A stretch of DNA of 64,000 nucleotides, from positions 134,576 through 198,575 of the forward strand of contig NZ_ABFU01000060.3 of assembly GCF_000171615.1 (NCBI RefSeq). The letters are read 5' to 3'. The stretch's first letter is position 1, and the number at the start of each line of letters is the position of its first letter. This DNA comes from Bacillus coahuilensis m4-4. Lineage in GTDB: Bacteria; Bacillota; Bacilli; Bacillales; Bacillaceae_K. The position numbers and the translations under genes were made by a program. Below are positions 20,430-32,431 of the stretch, piece by piece. The notes below the pieces were generated by a model. The model ran no database searches and was not told where the DNA came from. It saw nothing but the letters and a program-made list of their open reading frames with translations.

Positions 20430-21374
20430 ATGGTCGAAACACTAAAGAAGGGGCTACAAGTAGGGTTACAGACGACATGGAAGTTAGGAAGAATTATTTT
20501 TCCTATTACATTGATTGTCACTCTTTTACACTATACGCCCCTACTTACTTGGGTCATCAAAAGGATTGAACCGTTGATGAGTGTGTTAGGATTACCGGGG
20601 GATGCTGCCATTCCTTTAGTGTTTGGAAACTTCTTAAACTTATATGCTGCGATTGGGGCCATATTATCGTTTGAATTTACAGTAAAAGAAGTATTTATCC
20701 TAGCCGTTATGCTGTCTTTTTGTCATAACCTTTTAGTGGAGTCTTCTGTTGCTGCTGGGATTGGCTTAAAAATCTGGGTGATTTTACTCATTCGTATCGG
20801 TTTAGCCGTAATCTCTGCGATTCTCATTAACCTGGTGTGGAGTGGAGGGAGTGAGATAGCTAAGTACGGCATGGCTCCGCCTCCTGCCGAAGAATTAATA
20901 GGCTTTGGAGCTATATTTGTGGAAGGACTTACAAAAGCTGGATTTGGAGTAGCGCAATTAGCGATGATTGTCATTCCGCTTATGGTGATGAATCAAATCT
21001 TAAAGGACCGTGGGTATATTGCTACGTTTTCACGCTGGATGGCTCCGGTGATGAGAATGCTTGGGATGAAAGAAAACACATCCACTACCATGGTGGCTGG
21101 GTTAACGATGGGCCTTGCTTATGGTGCTGGTGTTATGATTCAAGCAGTTAAAGAAGATGGGGTTAGTAAAAAGGATGTTACTTTAGCCTTTATCTTTTTA
21201 ATTGCGTGTCATGCTGTAGTGGAAGATACGTTAATATTTATCCCGCTTGGCATACCCGTCATTCCCTTGCTCCTTTTTAGAATCATAACAGCGATTCTCC
21301 TAACTATGATCATTGCTTTTATTTGGAACCGTGTAGAAGTTACAAAAAGAAGGGAAGAAGTTTTACAACAATGA
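20430..21374 (+). CDS. yvoD: YvoD, nucleoside-recognition (Gate) domain membrane protein
   Basis: A 314-residue membrane protein with two Gate-type halves, for example [21 protein letters not shown] and [21 protein letters not shown]. Relatives include the spore maturation SpmA/SpmB type and nucleoside transporters; the substrate is unknown. ATG 20430 lies 8 nt from AGGGGGAG, so an upstream in-frame GTG is rejected. The stop overlaps the ppaX start (ATGA), showing tight coupling. Confidence 0.8.
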   Translation: MVETLKKGLQVGLQTTWKLGRIIFPITLIVTLLHYTPLLTWVIKRIEPLMSVLGLPGDAAIPLVFGNFLNLYAAIGAILSFEFTVKEVFILAVMLSFCHNLLVESSVAAGIGLKIWVILLIRIGLAVISAILINLVWSGGSEIAKYGMAPPPAEELIGFGAIFVEGLTKAGFGVAQLAMIVIPLMVMNQILKDRGYIATFSRWMAPVMRMLGMKENTSTTMVAGLTMGLAYGAGVMIQAVKEDGVSKKDVTLAFIFLIACHAVVEDTLIFIPLGIPVIPLLLFRIITAILLTMIIAFIWNRVEVTKRREEVLQQ

Positions 21375-22012
21375 CGATTAACACTGTATTATTTGATTTA
21401 GATGGAACACTTATTGATACAAACGAACTAATCATATCATCTTTTCTTCATACATTAGAGCACTATTATCCAGGACAATATACAAGAGAGACGGTGTTAC
21501 CTTTTATGGGTCCGCCTCTTGACGAAAGCTTTGGCGAGTTGAATTCTGAAAAGGTAGACGAAATGATTGCTCATTATCGTGAGTATAATTTAGAGCATCA
21601 CGATGAGCTTGTGAAAGAGTTTGTTGGAGTCAAAGAAACCGTCGTGGCGCTTCATAGTCAAGGATATAAAATGGCTATTGTATCAACAAAGCTACATGAT
21701 TCGGTTGTAAAAGGGTTAAAGTTAACCGGTCTTGATCAGTATTTTGATGTAATCATCGGTTACGATGATGTGACGAAAGCAAAGCCAGATCCAGAACCCG
21801 TTTTTAAAGCACTTCAAGCATTAGGTTCTGAGCCTATCGAAAGTATTATGATTGGAGATAACCATCATGATATTGAAGCTGGTCAAAATGCAGGAACAAA
21901 AACGGCCGCCGTTGCCTGGTCGACCAAAGGTAGAGAGCATTTAATGCAATTTCACCCAGATTATATGCTAGAAGAAATGAAGGATCTGTTGCGTATTTTA
22001 GAGGTGAGATAA
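21371..22012 (+). CDS. ppaX: Pyrophosphatase PpaX
   Basis: HAD-family inorganic pyrophosphatase that removes the pyrophosphate released when HprK dephosphorylates P-Ser-HPr, pulling that reaction forward. The 213 residues start with the nucleophile motif [17 protein letters not shown] (motif II), KPDPEPVF (motif III) and [16 protein letters not shown] (motif IV) follow. ATG 21371 overlaps the yvoD stop and has the ribosome site AAGGGAAGAAG. Clustering with hprK supports the role. Confidence 0.92.
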   Translation: MTINTVLFDLDGTLIDTNELIISSFLHTLEHYYPGQYTRETVLPFMGPPLDESFGELNSEKVDEMIAHYREYNLEHHDELVKEFVGVKETVVALHSQGYKMAIVSTKLHDSVVKGLKLTGLDQYFDVIIGYDDVTKAKPDPEPVFKALQALGSEPIESIMIGDNHHDIEAGQNAGTKTAAVAWSTKGREHLMQFHPDYMLEEMKDLLRILEVR

Positions 22013-22013
22013 T

Positions 22014-22541
22014 ATGAGAAAAACAGAACGCCATCCCGTCAAAGGAGCGAACTCGTTATGGCACGTGTACAAAACCGTGCCTTTTTTAAAAGTAGTGAAA
22101 AATTTTATTGTGATTCAAACGGCAAGATATACTCCTTTTTTGAACGTGAAAAATTGGTTGTACCGCACATTGTTGGGGATGAAGGTTGGAGACAAAACTT
22201 CATTTGCTCTGATGGTTATGCTAGATGTGATGTTTCCTGAAAAGATATCTGTAGGAACGAATACGGTGATTGGATACAATACCACTATTTTAGCTCATGA
22301 ATATTTGATTCGAGAATACCGACTAGGAGAAGTCAAGATAGGTAGTGAGGTTATGATTGGGGCCAACACCACCATTTTGCCTGGTGTGACTATTGGAGAC
22401 GGGGCCATTGTGTCAGCTGGGACCCTGGTTCATAAAGATGTTCCAGCAGGAGCATTTGTCGGAGGAAATCCAATGAGGATCATTTATACAAAAGAAGAGC
22501 TTGCTGCAAGATGGCAGGATGATGAAATATATGGGAAGTGA
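22014..22541 (+). CDS. yvoF: YvoF, left-handed beta-helix acyltransferase
   Basis: O-acetyltransferase-like protein of 175 residues, with hexapeptide repeats (VGTNTVIGYNTTILAHE, IGSEVMIGANTTILPGVTIGDGAIVSAGTLV) and the usual ending GGNPMRIIY. It would transfer an acyl group, probably from acetyl-CoA; the acceptor is unknown. Start ATG 22014 is one base after the ppaX stop. It ends the hprK group and is followed by a terminator. Confidence 0.82.
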   Translation: MRKTERHPVKGANSLWHVYKTVPFLKVVKNFIVIQTARYTPFLNVKNWLYRTLLGMKVGDKTSFALMVMLDVMFPEKISVGTNTVIGYNTTILAHEYLIREYRLGEVKIGSEVMIGANTTILPGVTIGDGAIVSAGTLVHKDVPAGAFVGGNPMRIIYTKEELAARWQDDEIYGK

Positions 22542-22572
22542 AAAGTCTAGCGTATTTGCTGGGCTTTTTTTA
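22542..22572 (+). terminator. Terminator of the hprK-yvoF group
   Basis: AAGTCTAGC / GCTGGGCTT hairpin (with wobble pairs) followed by TTTTTT, immediately after the yvoF stop. Confidence 0.65.
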
Positions 22573-22650
22573 CGTACAGTATGTTTTGGGATTGGTCTAC
22601 CTAATGAGAAACCTTTCTCTGGAAGGAGAGATACAAGGACCACCTAATAG

Positions 22651-22679
22651 TTGACTGTAAATAAAATCCTTGTTAAACT
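22651..22679 (+). promoter_or_regulatory. Sigma-A promoter of the histidine operon
   Basis: TTGACT, 17 bp, TAAACT. The leader to the hisZ start is about 60 bases. No T-box, riboswitch or leader-peptide attenuator could be seen in it. Confidence 0.65.
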
Positions 22680-22743
22680 TTATTTTATTAGCATATTAGC
22701 GAACTAAAGTAAAAAATACGTTTTGTATGGGAAGGAGACCGTC

Positions 22744-23919
22744 ATGACAAAGCTGTTTATGTTTGAGAAGCCACTTGGGATGAGAGACACCTTTCCGAGT
22801 GTGTACTTGAAAAAGAATAAATTAAAGCGTTCCATTGAACGAGTTGTAGAGAGCTATGGATATGAATTTTTAGAAACACCTGCACTGGAGTACTTTGAAA
22901 CGGTGGGGGAAGTTTCGACCGTTCCCGAAGAGCAAATGTTTAAGCTTTTAGATACAGAAGGTCATACATTGGTGTTACGACCTGATATGACAGCTCCGAT
23001 TGCAAGAGTTGCAGCGTCAAAATTATTAAAAGAAAAGATTCCAAGACGTCTGGCATATAGCGCCAATGTGTACCGTGCACAGCAGCGTGAAGGCGGGCGG
23101 CCGGCAGAATTTGAGCAGCTAGGAATTGAATATATAGGAGATCAAACCATTAGTGCAGACGCAGAAGTTATTTCTCTTTTAAATCAAGCGTTAGAGCAAG
23201 CTGGCGTGAAGAATTTCACTGTGGCGATTGGACATATAGGCTTTGTAAAGGAATTAGTGAGAGAAATTGTTGGAACGGAAGAAAGATGCGAACATATTCT
23301 TCACTACTTATATGAACATAATTTTGTAGGATTTGAGGAACATGTAGAATCCTTATCCATTTCAACAATAGACAAGAAACGTTTATCTAAGCTGTTAACT
23401 TTTAAAGGTACAGCTGACGAGTTATCACAGCTAGTAGATGAGCTTAAAGGACAAACGGGTGAAGAAGAGTTACAAGATTTACTTTCACTCTATCAAATAT
23501 TACTTGCCTATGGATATAGTGAGAACATTACATTTGATTTAGGGTTGGTTAGCCACGTTAGTTATTACACGGGTATATTATTTGAAGTATACGTTGATGG
23601 AATTGGATTTCCAGTTGGAAGTGGTGGGAGATACAATCAATTGCTTCAGAAATTCGGGAAAAATGCAAGTGCAACTGGATTTGGCATTCGTCTTGATTAT
23701 TTAGTAGAAGCTACAGAAGAACTAGAGAAAGAATCTAGCGTTCTCGTTTTATTTAGTCAAGAACGATTGGGAGAAGCAGCTACTCTTGCATATGAGAAGC
23801 GGATGAAAGGGCAATGTGTCACTCTCCAAGATATTAAAGGGGTGACAGATATTGATGCGTATAGTGAAACGTTTGATGAAGTGATTCCGTTGATTGGACA
23901 TGTGAGGAGGGAGAAGTAA
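22744..23919 (+). CDS. hisZ: ATP phosphoribosyltransferase regulatory subunit HisZ
   Basis: Paralogue of histidyl-tRNA synthetase (391 residues) without aminoacylation activity. It forms a complex with short-form HisG and makes it active and histidine-sensitive. Class II synthetase-type features are seen (LRPDMTAPIARV, AYSANVYRAQQREGGRPAEFEQLGIEYIG) while the anticodon-binding domain is lacking. ATG 22744 follows GGGAAGGAG. First gene of a complete his operon, ten-step pathway except HisC and HisJ/N, which are not in the window. Confidence 0.95.
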   Translation: MTKLFMFEKPLGMRDTFPSVYLKKNKLKRSIERVVESYGYEFLETPALEYFETVGEVSTVPEEQMFKLLDTEGHTLVLRPDMTAPIARVAASKLLKEKIPRRLAYSANVYRAQQREGGRPAEFEQLGIEYIGDQTISADAEVISLLNQALEQAGVKNFTVAIGHIGFVKELVREIVGTEERCEHILHYLYEHNFVGFEEHVESLSISTIDKKRLSKLLTFKGTADELSQLVDELKGQTGEEELQDLLSLYQILLAYGYSENITFDLGLVSHVSYYTGILFEVYVDGIGFPVGSGGRYNQLLQKFGKNASATGFGIRLDYLVEATEELEKESSVLVLFSQERLGEAATLAYEKRMKGQCVTLQDIKGVTDIDAYSETFDEVIPLIGHVRREK

Positions 23920-23922
23920 GAA

Positions 23923-24537
23923 ATGCTGACAATCGCCATGCCGAAGGGAAGAATCTTTGAGGAAGCAGCTGAGCTTCTTCGAAAAGCAGATTACCAATTA
24001 CCAGATGAATTAGACAATTCACGAAAATTAATTGTAGAGGTAGCACATGAGGATTTGCGTTTTATATTAGCAAAGCCTATGGATGTTGCGACATATGTAG
24101 AGCACGGAGTTGCAGATCTTGGGATTGCAGGCAAAGATGTCATGCTTGAGGAAGAACGTGATGTGTATGAGCTTTTAGATTTAGGGATTAGTGAATGCTA
24201 CTTAGCGGTCGCCGGCTTACCGAACACACCTATGAATGAGGTGGCACCGAGAATTGCGACTAAATATCCATCGGTTACCTCCTCCTTTTACAGGGAAAAG
24301 GGTGAGCAAGTAGAGATTATTAAGCTGAATGGAAGCATTGAGTTGGCTCCATTAATTGGTTTAGCGGACCGCATTGTGGATATTGTATCCACAGGAAACA
24401 CGTTAAAAGAAAATGGGCTAGTGGAGTATGAAAAAATTAAAACGGTCACCTCTAGGCTAATCGTAAACCGAGTGAGTTATCGTACGAAGGCGAAAGAAAT
24501 AAGCAGCATGGTCGAGAGAATTCGAGCCATTATTTAA
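23923..24537 (+). CDS. hisG: ATP phosphoribosyltransferase, short form
   Basis: First step of histidine synthesis: ATP and PRPP give phosphoribosyl-ATP. At 204 residues it lacks the C-terminal regulatory domain and therefore needs HisZ. Signature region [19 protein letters not shown] binds PRPP. It starts 3 bases after the hisZ stop. Confidence 0.96.
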   Translation: MLTIAMPKGRIFEEAAELLRKADYQLPDELDNSRKLIVEVAHEDLRFILAKPMDVATYVEHGVADLGIAGKDVMLEEERDVYELLDLGISECYLAVAGLPNTPMNEVAPRIATKYPSVTSSFYREKGEQVEIIKLNGSIELAPLIGLADRIVDIVSTGNTLKENGLVEYEKIKTVTSRLIVNRVSYRTKAKEISSMVERIRAII

Positions 24538-24551
24538 AGGGGATGACGGAC

Positions 24552-25829
24552 ATGAAGATCATTAAAAGTAAACAGGCCCTTTCACTTAAGCGCACAGTTG
24601 AAAGTGGAACGGATGAGCAGCAAAGAGTGGTGGAAGAGATTCTACAAGGTGTAAAAGAGCGTAAGGATGAAGCCTTGCTTGATTACACTGAACGTTTTGA
24701 TGGTGTCCGTTTATCCCGTTTAATCGTAACAGGAGAAGAACTAGATCAGGCGTATGACACGTTTGATCCAGAGCTACGTGACATATTAGAAGAAGCTGCA
24801 AGAAATATAACAAGCTTCCATGAAGAACAAAAGCGACAATCCTGGTTTAAAACGACACCTGATGGAAGTGTTCTTGGGCAAAAAATACAGCCAATTGAAT
24901 CCGTTGGTGTGTATGTTCCTGGTGGGACGGCTGCCTATCCTTCTTCCGTATTTATGAATGTTATACCCGCTAAAGTAGCAGGTGTAAAACGGATTGTAAT
25001 GGTTTCACCTCCAAATGAAAACGGTGATCTACCAGATGGTGTGCTAGTAGCGGCTAAAATAGCTGGTGTGACAGAAATTTATAAAGTAGGGGGAGCCCAG
25101 GGGATAGGTGCTCTCGCTTACGGAACAGAAACTATAGAACCCGTAGATAAAATTACTGGCCCAGGGAATATATATGTAGCTCTTGCAAAGCGAGCGGTTT
25201 ACGGGGATGTGGATATTGATATGATAGCTGGACCAAGTGAGATTGTTGTTTTAGCTGATGATACCGCAGTGGCGAGCGAGGTAGCGGCGGATCTTCTCTC
25301 TCAAGCAGAACATGATACACGTGCGTGCAGTATTCTCGTTACAACATCTGAAAAACTTGCTTTTAGAGTACAGGAGGAAGTAGAAAGTCAGTTAACTCGC
25401 TTGCCAAGAGAGAGTATCGCAAGAAAAGCGATTAGGGACCACGGGGCCATTTATGTTGTCACTTCTATAGAAGAGGGAGTAGACGTCATAGATGAGCTTG
25501 CTCCGGAGCATTTGGAAGTCATGACAGAGGATGCGTTTTCCGTGGCGATGAAGGTGAGGAATGCTGGCGCCATCTTTATTGGACGCTATAGTTCAGAGCC
25601 TGTCGGCGATTATTTCGCAGGGCCCAATCATGTACTTCCGACGAATGGAACGGCACGATTTTCAAGTCCGTTAAACGTAGATGATTTTGTTAAAAAGTCT
25701 AGTATCATTCAATATAGCGAAAAAGCATTAAAGGATCACTATCAAAAAATTGCGGCTTTTGCACGTCTTGAAGGTCTTGAAGCCCATGCAAGAGCGGTAG
25801 AGAGTAGATTTAGAGAGGACGGAGAGTAA
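24552..25829 (+). CDS. hisD: Histidinol dehydrogenase
   Basis: Zinc-dependent oxidation of histidinol to histidine with two NAD+ (last two steps). The 425 residues include [32 protein letters not shown] and EHLEVMTE with the catalytic His. ATG 24552 is preferred over ATG 24543, which sits only 1 nt after the ribosome site AAAGGGG, and gives the family-like [10 protein letters not shown] start. Confidence 0.96.
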   Translation: MKIIKSKQALSLKRTVESGTDEQQRVVEEILQGVKERKDEALLDYTERFDGVRLSRLIVTGEELDQAYDTFDPELRDILEEAARNITSFHEEQKRQSWFKTTPDGSVLGQKIQPIESVGVYVPGGTAAYPSSVFMNVIPAKVAGVKRIVMVSPPNENGDLPDGVLVAAKIAGVTEIYKVGGAQGIGALAYGTETIEPVDKITGPGNIYVALAKRAVYGDVDIDMIAGPSEIVVLADDTAVASEVAADLLSQAEHDTRACSILVTTSEKLAFRVQEEVESQLTRLPRESIARKAIRDHGAIYVVTSIEEGVDVIDELAPEHLEVMTEDAFSVAMKVRNAGAIFIGRYSSEPVGDYFAGPNHVLPTNGTARFSSPLNVDDFVKKSSIIQYSEKALKDHYQKIAAFARLEGLEAHARAVESRFREDGE

Positions 25830-25830
25830 C

Positions 25831-26430
25831 ATGGATGGAATGGTTGTCAGACAATCAAGTATAGAGCGTAAAACAAATGAAACCAATATAAAGCTTTCAT
25901 TTACGATAGACGGGGAAGGTTCTACAGAATTAGAAACAGGGGTTCCCTTTTTAACCCACATGCTCGATCTATTCTCTAAGCATGGTCAGTTCAATTTAAC
26001 TATGCAGGCAGAGGGAGATATAGAAGTGGACGACCACCATACGACCGAGGATATTGGCATTTGCATTGGACAGACTTTGAAAGACGCTTTAGGAGATAAA
26101 AAAGGGATTAAGAGATACGGAAATTCATTTGTACCCATGGATGAAGCGCTAGCGCAAGTTGTGGTGGATTTAAGTAATCGCCCACACTTAGAGTTTAGAG
26201 CAGATTTTCCGAAAGAAAAAGTAGGAACGTTTGATACTGAACTCGTTCATGAGTTTCTTTGGAAGCTAGCTTTAGAGGCACGTATGAATTTGCACGTTAT
26301 TGTTCATTACGGTCATAATACACATCACATGATCGAAGCGATTTTTAAAGCGTTAGGGAGAGCTCTTGATGAAGCGACAACGATTGATCCCCGCGTTAAA
26401 GGAATACCATCTACGAAAGGAATGTTGTAA
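25831..26430 (+). CDS. hisB: Imidazoleglycerol-phosphate dehydratase
   Basis: Manganese-dependent dehydration of imidazoleglycerol phosphate. A 199-residue monofunctional enzyme with the metal motif DDHHTTED and HNTHHMIEA. It starts 1 base after the hisD stop; the E. coli-type fused phosphatase domain is absent. Confidence 0.96.
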   Translation: MDGMVVRQSSIERKTNETNIKLSFTIDGEGSTELETGVPFLTHMLDLFSKHGQFNLTMQAEGDIEVDDHHTTEDIGICIGQTLKDALGDKKGIKRYGNSFVPMDEALAQVVVDLSNRPHLEFRADFPKEKVGTFDTELVHEFLWKLALEARMNLHVIVHYGHNTHHMIEAIFKALGRALDEATTIDPRVKGIPSTKGML

Positions 26431-27063
26431 GTGATTGGCATCATTGATTATGGAATGGGAAACCTGTTTTCCGTTAGCAGCGCCTTGCAGCGTTTAGAGG
26501 TTCCTTATTTAATATCTGATTCAATTGAAGAACTGCAGCAAGTAGATGGACTTATTCTTCCAGGTGTAGGAGCATTCCCAGATGCAATGAAGCGATTAAA
26601 AGAGTTAGGACTAGATGGTTTTATTACAGATCGTGTAAAAGAAGGAACTCCACTACTTGGTATCTGTTTAGGAATGCAATTATTATTTGAACATAGCAAG
26701 GAAAACGAAGAGTCAAAGGGACTTGGTCTTTTACAAGGTAGTGTTGAAAGAATTCCTCAAATGGAGCTTCAAGGAGAAATACTGAAGGTACCTCATATGG
26801 GATGGAACCGCTTAGACTTTCAACAACTATCTCCGCTAACCATTAATGTACAGGAAGACTACGTGTATTTTGTTCACTCCTTTTATGTTAATGGAATGAA
26901 AAAAGAAGATTTGATTGCATCTGCGACGTATGGTGTTAGGGTGCCTGCAGTTGTTGGAAGAGAGAATGTTATGGGCATGCAATTCCATCCAGAGAAAAGC
27001 GGAAAGTTAGGAATACAGCTGTTACAGAACTTTACTACTATCGCCCAGAAGGGATTGAGATAA
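26431..27063 (+). CDS. hisH: Imidazole glycerol phosphate synthase, glutaminase subunit
   Basis: Class I glutamine amidotransferase (210 residues) that feeds ammonia to HisF. Nucleophile Cys is in GICLGMQLL and the His/Glu pair in MQFHPEKSGKLG. The start GTG 26431 abuts the hisB stop. Confidence 0.95.
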   Translation: MIGIIDYGMGNLFSVSSALQRLEVPYLISDSIEELQQVDGLILPGVGAFPDAMKRLKELGLDGFITDRVKEGTPLLGICLGMQLLFEHSKENEESKGLGLLQGSVERIPQMELQGEILKVPHMGWNRLDFQQLSPLTINVQEDYVYFVHSFYVNGMKKEDLIASATYGVRVPAVVGRENVMGMQFHPEKSGKLGIQLLQNFTTIAQKGLR

Positions 27064-27798
27064 ATGTCATTTACTATTTTTCCAGCTATTGATATGAGAG
27101 GAGGGAAATGTGTCCGACTTATTCAAGGTGACTACAATCAAGAGACGGTGTATGGAGATTCTATCTTTGACATGGCAGCTAGTTTCGTCAAAGAGGGGGC
27201 CGAATGGATTCATATGGTAGACCTAGACGGAGCAAAAGAGGGAAAAGGAGTCAATGTTCAAAGTGTCATAAAAGTTGCGAAGGAACTCTCTGTTAACGTT
27301 CAGGTCGGGGGAGGAATTCGAACCAAAGAAGATATTGAAATGTATTTGAACGCTGGTGTTACTAGAGTCATCCTTGGTAGTGTAGCGGTTTCAACCCCTG
27401 AGTTAGTCAAAGAATGGGTGAAGGAATTCGGCTCTCGGATCGTCATTGGACTAGATGCGAAGGATGGAATGGTAGCCACACACGGCTGGCTTGAAACGAG
27501 TTCAATCTCTGCTATCCAATTAGGAAAAGAATTAGCAGATATAGGGGCGGAAACGTTTATTTTTACTGATATTGCAACCGATGGTATGTTATCAGGACCG
27601 AATGTTGAAGCGGTTACGAAGCTTGCAGAGGCAACAGGAAAGTCTGTCATTGCTTCAGGTGGAGTAAGTTCTTTAAAAGATTTACATACTCTAAAAGCCC
27701 AGAAATCCTTTGGTGTTGTAGGAAGCATCGTAGGGAAAGCCCTCTACACAAAACAATTCTCGCTTAAAGAGGCATTAGAAGAGGTGGGCGCATGCTAA
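27064..27798 (+). CDS. hisA: Phosphoribosylformimino-5-aminoimidazole carboxamide ribotide isomerase
   Basis: Amadori isomerase with a (beta/alpha)8 barrel, 244 residues. [17 protein letters not shown] opens the barrel with the catalytic Asp, and [13 protein letters not shown] holds the second. Starts directly after the hisH stop and overlaps hisF by 7 bases. Confidence 0.96.
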   Translation: MSFTIFPAIDMRGGKCVRLIQGDYNQETVYGDSIFDMAASFVKEGAEWIHMVDLDGAKEGKGVNVQSVIKVAKELSVNVQVGGGIRTKEDIEMYLNAGVTRVILGSVAVSTPELVKEWVKEFGSRIVIGLDAKDGMVATHGWLETSSISAIQLGKELADIGAETFIFTDIATDGMLSGPNVEAVTKLAEATGKSVIASGGVSSLKDLHTLKAQKSFGVVGSIVGKALYTKQFSLKEALEEVGAC

Positions 27799-28549
27799 CC
27801 AAACGAATTATCCCTTGCCTAGATGTAAAAGATGGTCGTGTTGTGAAAGGAGTGCAATTTGTTTCTTTGCGAGATGCCGGTGATCCTGTGGAAATGGCTG
27901 CCTTTTACGATGAACAAGGAGCAGATGAACTAGTTTTTTTAGATATCTCTGCCTCTCATGAAGGGCGTAAAACGATGGTTGAAGTGGTGAAAGAAGTGGC
28001 TTCTACATTAGCTATCCCTTTTACAGTAGGGGGAGGAATCTATACATTAGAGGACATGAAAAGGATTCTTCGAGCGGGTGCGGATAAGGTTTCTGTCAAT
28101 ACAGCGGCTGTCAATCGACCAGATCTCATAAAAGAAGGAGCCGCGTTTTTTGGGACACAGTGTATCGTTGTGGCCATTGATGCGAAATATGATGAACAGT
28201 TAGGTACATGGAGAGTATATACGCACGGAGGACGAACCCCAACAGAATGGTCTGTTCTAGAGTGGGCAAAAGAAGCTGTACGTCTCGGAGCAGGAGAAAT
28301 TCTCTTAACTAGTATGGACCGTGATGGAGAGAAAAGTGGATTTCACTTGGAGTTGACGAAAGAGGTAGCTGAACATGTATCCGTTCCCGTTATCGCTTCC
28401 GGAGGAGCCGGTAAAAGGAAGATTTTAAGGATGTATTCATACATGCAAAAGCTGATGCTGCTCTTGCTGCAAGTATTTTTCACTATAAGGAAACAAGTGT
28501 GGCCGAAGTGAAATCATATTTACAAGAGGAAGGGGTCAGAGTTCGATGA
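27792..28549 (+). CDS. hisF: Imidazole glycerol phosphate synthase, cyclase subunit, frame broken
   Basis: Cyclase half of the HisHF synthase. The barrel starts [15 protein letters not shown] and retains [13 protein letters not shown]. After VIASGGAGK the frame is lost at the AAAA run 28413-28416. With one more A it reads [25 protein letters not shown] and ends at 28549, giving 252 residues, exactly the B. subtilis length. That stop overlaps the hisI ATG. The break is most simply a sequencing error in a single-copy biosynthetic gene. Confidence 0.94.
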
Positions 28550-29181
28550 ACAAAGAGGTTGTGTTTGATGAAAAAGGACTCGTTCCTGCCGTAGTCCAGG
28601 ATGTTCGTACGAGGGAAGTGTTAACCTTAGCCTATATGTCTGAAGAATCGCTAGAGAAAACGATGGAATCGGGTGAGACGTGGTTCTACAGTCGCTCAAG
28701 AAATGAGCTTTGGCATAAAGGAGCAACAAGCGGGAATACCCAGCGAGTGGTTGAAATCAAAAAAGACTGTGATCGGGATGCACTGGTTGTGTTAGTAGAG
28801 CCGAATGGTCCAGCCTGTCATACGGGAGCCAGAAGCTGTTTTGATGAGAAAATTTATGAGAATAGTATAGAAAATCGTGTTTCTGAAGAAAATGAAGCCT
28901 TTTCTATTTTATCAACTTTACAAAACGTTATTAAAAGCCGTGAGGAAACAATGCCTGAGGGAGCGTATACTACTTACTTATTCGAAAAAGGGGTAGACAA
29001 GATCCTGAAAAAGGTTGGGGAAGAGGCAGCCGAGGTCATCATTGCTGCAAAGAATCGAGACCGTGAAGAGTTAAAGTGGGAATCAGCGGATCTTCTGTTC
29101 CATTTACTAGTGTTACTTCAGGAGCAGAAGGTGCCTCTTCAAGAGGTGTTAGGTGTGTTGCAAGAAAGGCATAATAACTAA
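28546..29181 (+). CDS. hisI: Bifunctional phosphoribosyl-AMP cyclohydrolase / phosphoribosyl-ATP pyrophosphatase
   Basis: Fused HisI-HisE, 211 residues, catalysing steps 2 and 3 of histidine synthesis. Cyclohydrolase zinc residues are in DCDRDALVV and [12 protein letters not shown]; the pyrophosphatase helical domain has [22 protein letters not shown]. It starts inside the hisF stop and is the last gene of the operon. Confidence 0.96.
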   Translation: MNKEVVFDEKGLVPAVVQDVRTREVLTLAYMSEESLEKTMESGETWFYSRSRNELWHKGATSGNTQRVVEIKKDCDRDALVVLVEPNGPACHTGARSCFDEKIYENSIENRVSEENEAFSILSTLQNVIKSREETMPEGAYTTYLFEKGVDKILKKVGEEAAEVIIAAKNRDREELKWESADLLFHLLVLLQEQKVPLQEVLGVLQERHNN

Positions 29182-29187
29182 TGAATA

Positions 29188-29225
29188 GTTGTCTAGCTTT
29201 TGTGCTGGGCAGCTTTTTTGTTTTG
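29188..29225 (+). terminator. Terminator of the his operon
   Basis: GTTGTCTAGC / GCTGGGCAGC hairpin (wobble pairs) followed by TTTTTTG. The rest of the gap up to 29488 is a purine-rich, non-coding stretch with a possible -10 TATACT at 29448. Confidence 0.65.
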
Positions 29226-29488
29226 TTATGGATGGTTTCACTACTATGTCTTGCACAGTTAGATAGATGAAAAAGGAGAGCGCTTAAGAAAAGAAACGGG
29301 AGTGAGAAGACAAATGAAACGTGAAATAGGAGAGGATTACAATAGAGAGAATTAGGATAAAAGAAGTAGGATAAAGCGACTGGCTGGATTCCACTAAGTT
29401 CCAACACAATAATCTCTTCCTTTCTTTTTGTCTTGTTATGGTTGTGTTATACTACACATTAGTTAAGTCAGTCTTGGAGGACTTTTAG

Positions 29489-30999
29489 TTGATGAAAAAA
29501 AGTACAAATATGAAGGAAAAAGGAAAACTGCTTTCCTTTGTTCCAACTGGAGAATATTATTTCCATAAAGGAATAACAGCCTACAACCGAAAGGACTTAA
29601 AGAAGGCAAAAAAATATTTAGAACGTGCAAGAGAACTTGAGCCTCTTGAGCCAATTATCTTGTGTCAATTAGCGATCGTATTAACTGATTTAGGGTGTTA
29701 TCAAGAGTCTGTGGATTTATTAGTGAAAGTACTGGATAGCCTAGACCCTTATATGCTGGAATGTCATTATTTCTTAGCGAATAACTATGCGCACCTTGGA
29801 TCATTTAAAGAGGCATATCAGCATGCTAAGAGCTATCTCGACTTAGAACCGAACGGTGATTATTTAGAAGAAGTGGAAGACTTACTAGACCTGTTAGAGC
29901 TCGATGACGAAGAAGCGATGGAACTATTGTACGAGCAGGATGAACTTATGGTCAAGCAAGAGGAAGCGAGAAAGCTATTAGAAAATGGGCAATACCATCT
30001 AGCGATTGAAATGCTTTCCGATGTCATCGTTGATTACCCAGAGTTTTGGTCAGCTTACAATAATTTAGCATTGGCGCATTTTTATCTAGGCGAAATGGAG
30101 CAGGCTGGAGAATTATTAAAAGAAGTTTTAGAGAAAATCCAGGTAATCTTCATGCTCTATGTAATTTAGCTGTCTTCCACTATTATAGAAAAGAAGAAAC
30201 AGAGCTTGCAAAGCTAGTTGAAGGCCTAGAGAAGGTTCGGCCAATGACGTCAGAGCATCGATTTAAATTAGGGGCAACCTTTGCGTTAATTGAACATCAT
30301 ACAAAAGCATATGGTTGGTTAAAGAATCTTCAAAAGCAAGGCTTTGAAGGAGATGCTAGCTTTCATTATTGGCTTTCAAAAGCTGCATACTATTCAGGGA
30401 ATAAGCAAACAGCGGAAGCTGCTTGGAAAAAAGTTGTTCTAGAAAGCCCAGAAAAAGAAGGGCAGGAGCCTTGGAAAGAACCTTCTTCTTTTAAAGGGTT
30501 TGAGGAGCATATCCCTTCCGTGATGAAAAAACTTTCTAGTGACCAAGAAGAAGAAAGATTGTTTGCGTTGTTTCTTATGAGTGTGTCTAAAAAAAGAGAG
30601 GAAATTTTAAAGCAGCCAAAGTTTTATGATATTCAAAGCTTCACGGTTCTTGAAAAACTTTACCTTGCTGAGATTCTACAAGGGAACAGAGCAACTCAAA
30701 TAGAACCTGAGAAAAAAGTAAAGCGTCTGCATGAAACAGCCCTGCATTTATACAGGCATTACGACACTGTAGACAGTGTTAGTGCTGGATTGTTTCTTTT
30801 ATGGTTTACAATAGGCAAAAATGCACTAGCAGAAGGAGATGCGCTTCAAAATCCTCGAGCACTAGCAGCAGCTACAGAGCTTGTTTGGTTAGAGTTGCGT
30901 TCTGAGCCTACCACTCAAAAAGGAATGGCTGAGAAATATCATATGTCAAGTGCTACGGTTAGTAAATATTTAAAAGTAGTGAAGCAGTATCTTTTATAA
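29489..30999 (+). CDS. yvcD: YvcD-like tetratricopeptide-repeat protein, frame broken
   Basis: A protein of about 500 residues built from TPR-like helical pairs (YYFHKGITAYNRKDLKKAKKYLERARELEP). It ends in a helix-turn-helix-like segment (TTQKGMAEKYHMSSATVSKYLKVVKQ), so protein and perhaps nucleic-acid contacts are likely. Its place between hisI and trxB is that of yvcD in B. subtilis; function unknown. The frame is lost at AAAA 30134-30137. One more A gives LEKNPGNLHALCNLAVFHYYRK, continuing a TPR. TTG 29489 or ATG 29492 may be the start; both follow TTGGAGG. Confidence 0.8.
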
Positions 31000-31018
31000 T
31001 TCCTTTTAAATGGGATAA

Positions 31019-31053
31019 TAAGCATATCTTTAGACGGATATGCTTATTTTTTA
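31019..31053 (+). terminator. Terminator of yvcD
   Basis: AAGCATATC / GATATGCTT stem (31020-31028 and 31037-31045) followed by ATTTTTTA. Confidence 0.8.
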
Positions 31054-31094
31054 TACTATTAAAGTAATCAAATCATCCTCCTATTGAGGAATAG

Positions 31095-32125
<1,031 letters not shown>

Positions 32126-32262
32126 TGAAATAACGTCGAATTTTGTAAAATAACGCGGGGTAAAACGTAATTCCCTTTTAATCACTCTGTAACAAGAGTG
32201 CAATATTGATGGGGTATGATAATAGTAAGAAATTGACCCCCTTTAAGTAATATATCCCGTTT

Positions 32263-32292
32263 AGCACAAGCATTTGCTTGTGCTCTTTTTTT
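32263..32292 (+). terminator. Terminator of trxB
   Basis: Perfect 10-bp stem AGCACAAGCA, TT, TGCTTGTGCT followed by nine T residues. The gap from trxB to yvcI also holds the promoter listed next and nothing else seen. Confidence 0.85.
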
Positions 32293-32331
32293 TGACAATA
32301 GAAGTGGTCGTTGTCGGATAGCCTGTTTACC

Positions 32332-32384
32332 TTGACATGGATAAAAGCTAGTACATTGTAGGAAAAGGGGAAAGATAGTATAAT
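32332..32384 (+). promoter_or_regulatory. Two possible sigma-A promoters for the yvcI-crh operon
   Basis: TTGTAG (32356-32361), 17 bp, TATAAT (32379-32384) is the better -10 match. TTGACA (32332-32337), 17 bp, ATTGTA is the alternative with the better -35. One or both would drive the yvcI-rapZ-yvcK-whiA-crh transcript. Confidence 0.6.
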
Positions 32385-32431
32385 AAAGTGAATGAAACTG
32401 GCATTCAAACTGTCTTTCTGAGGTGAACTAC

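Noticed and set aside
22573-22743. T-box or histidine leader peptide before hisZ
   Set aside because: No T-box sequence, His-rich short frame or competing hairpins were found in the leader.
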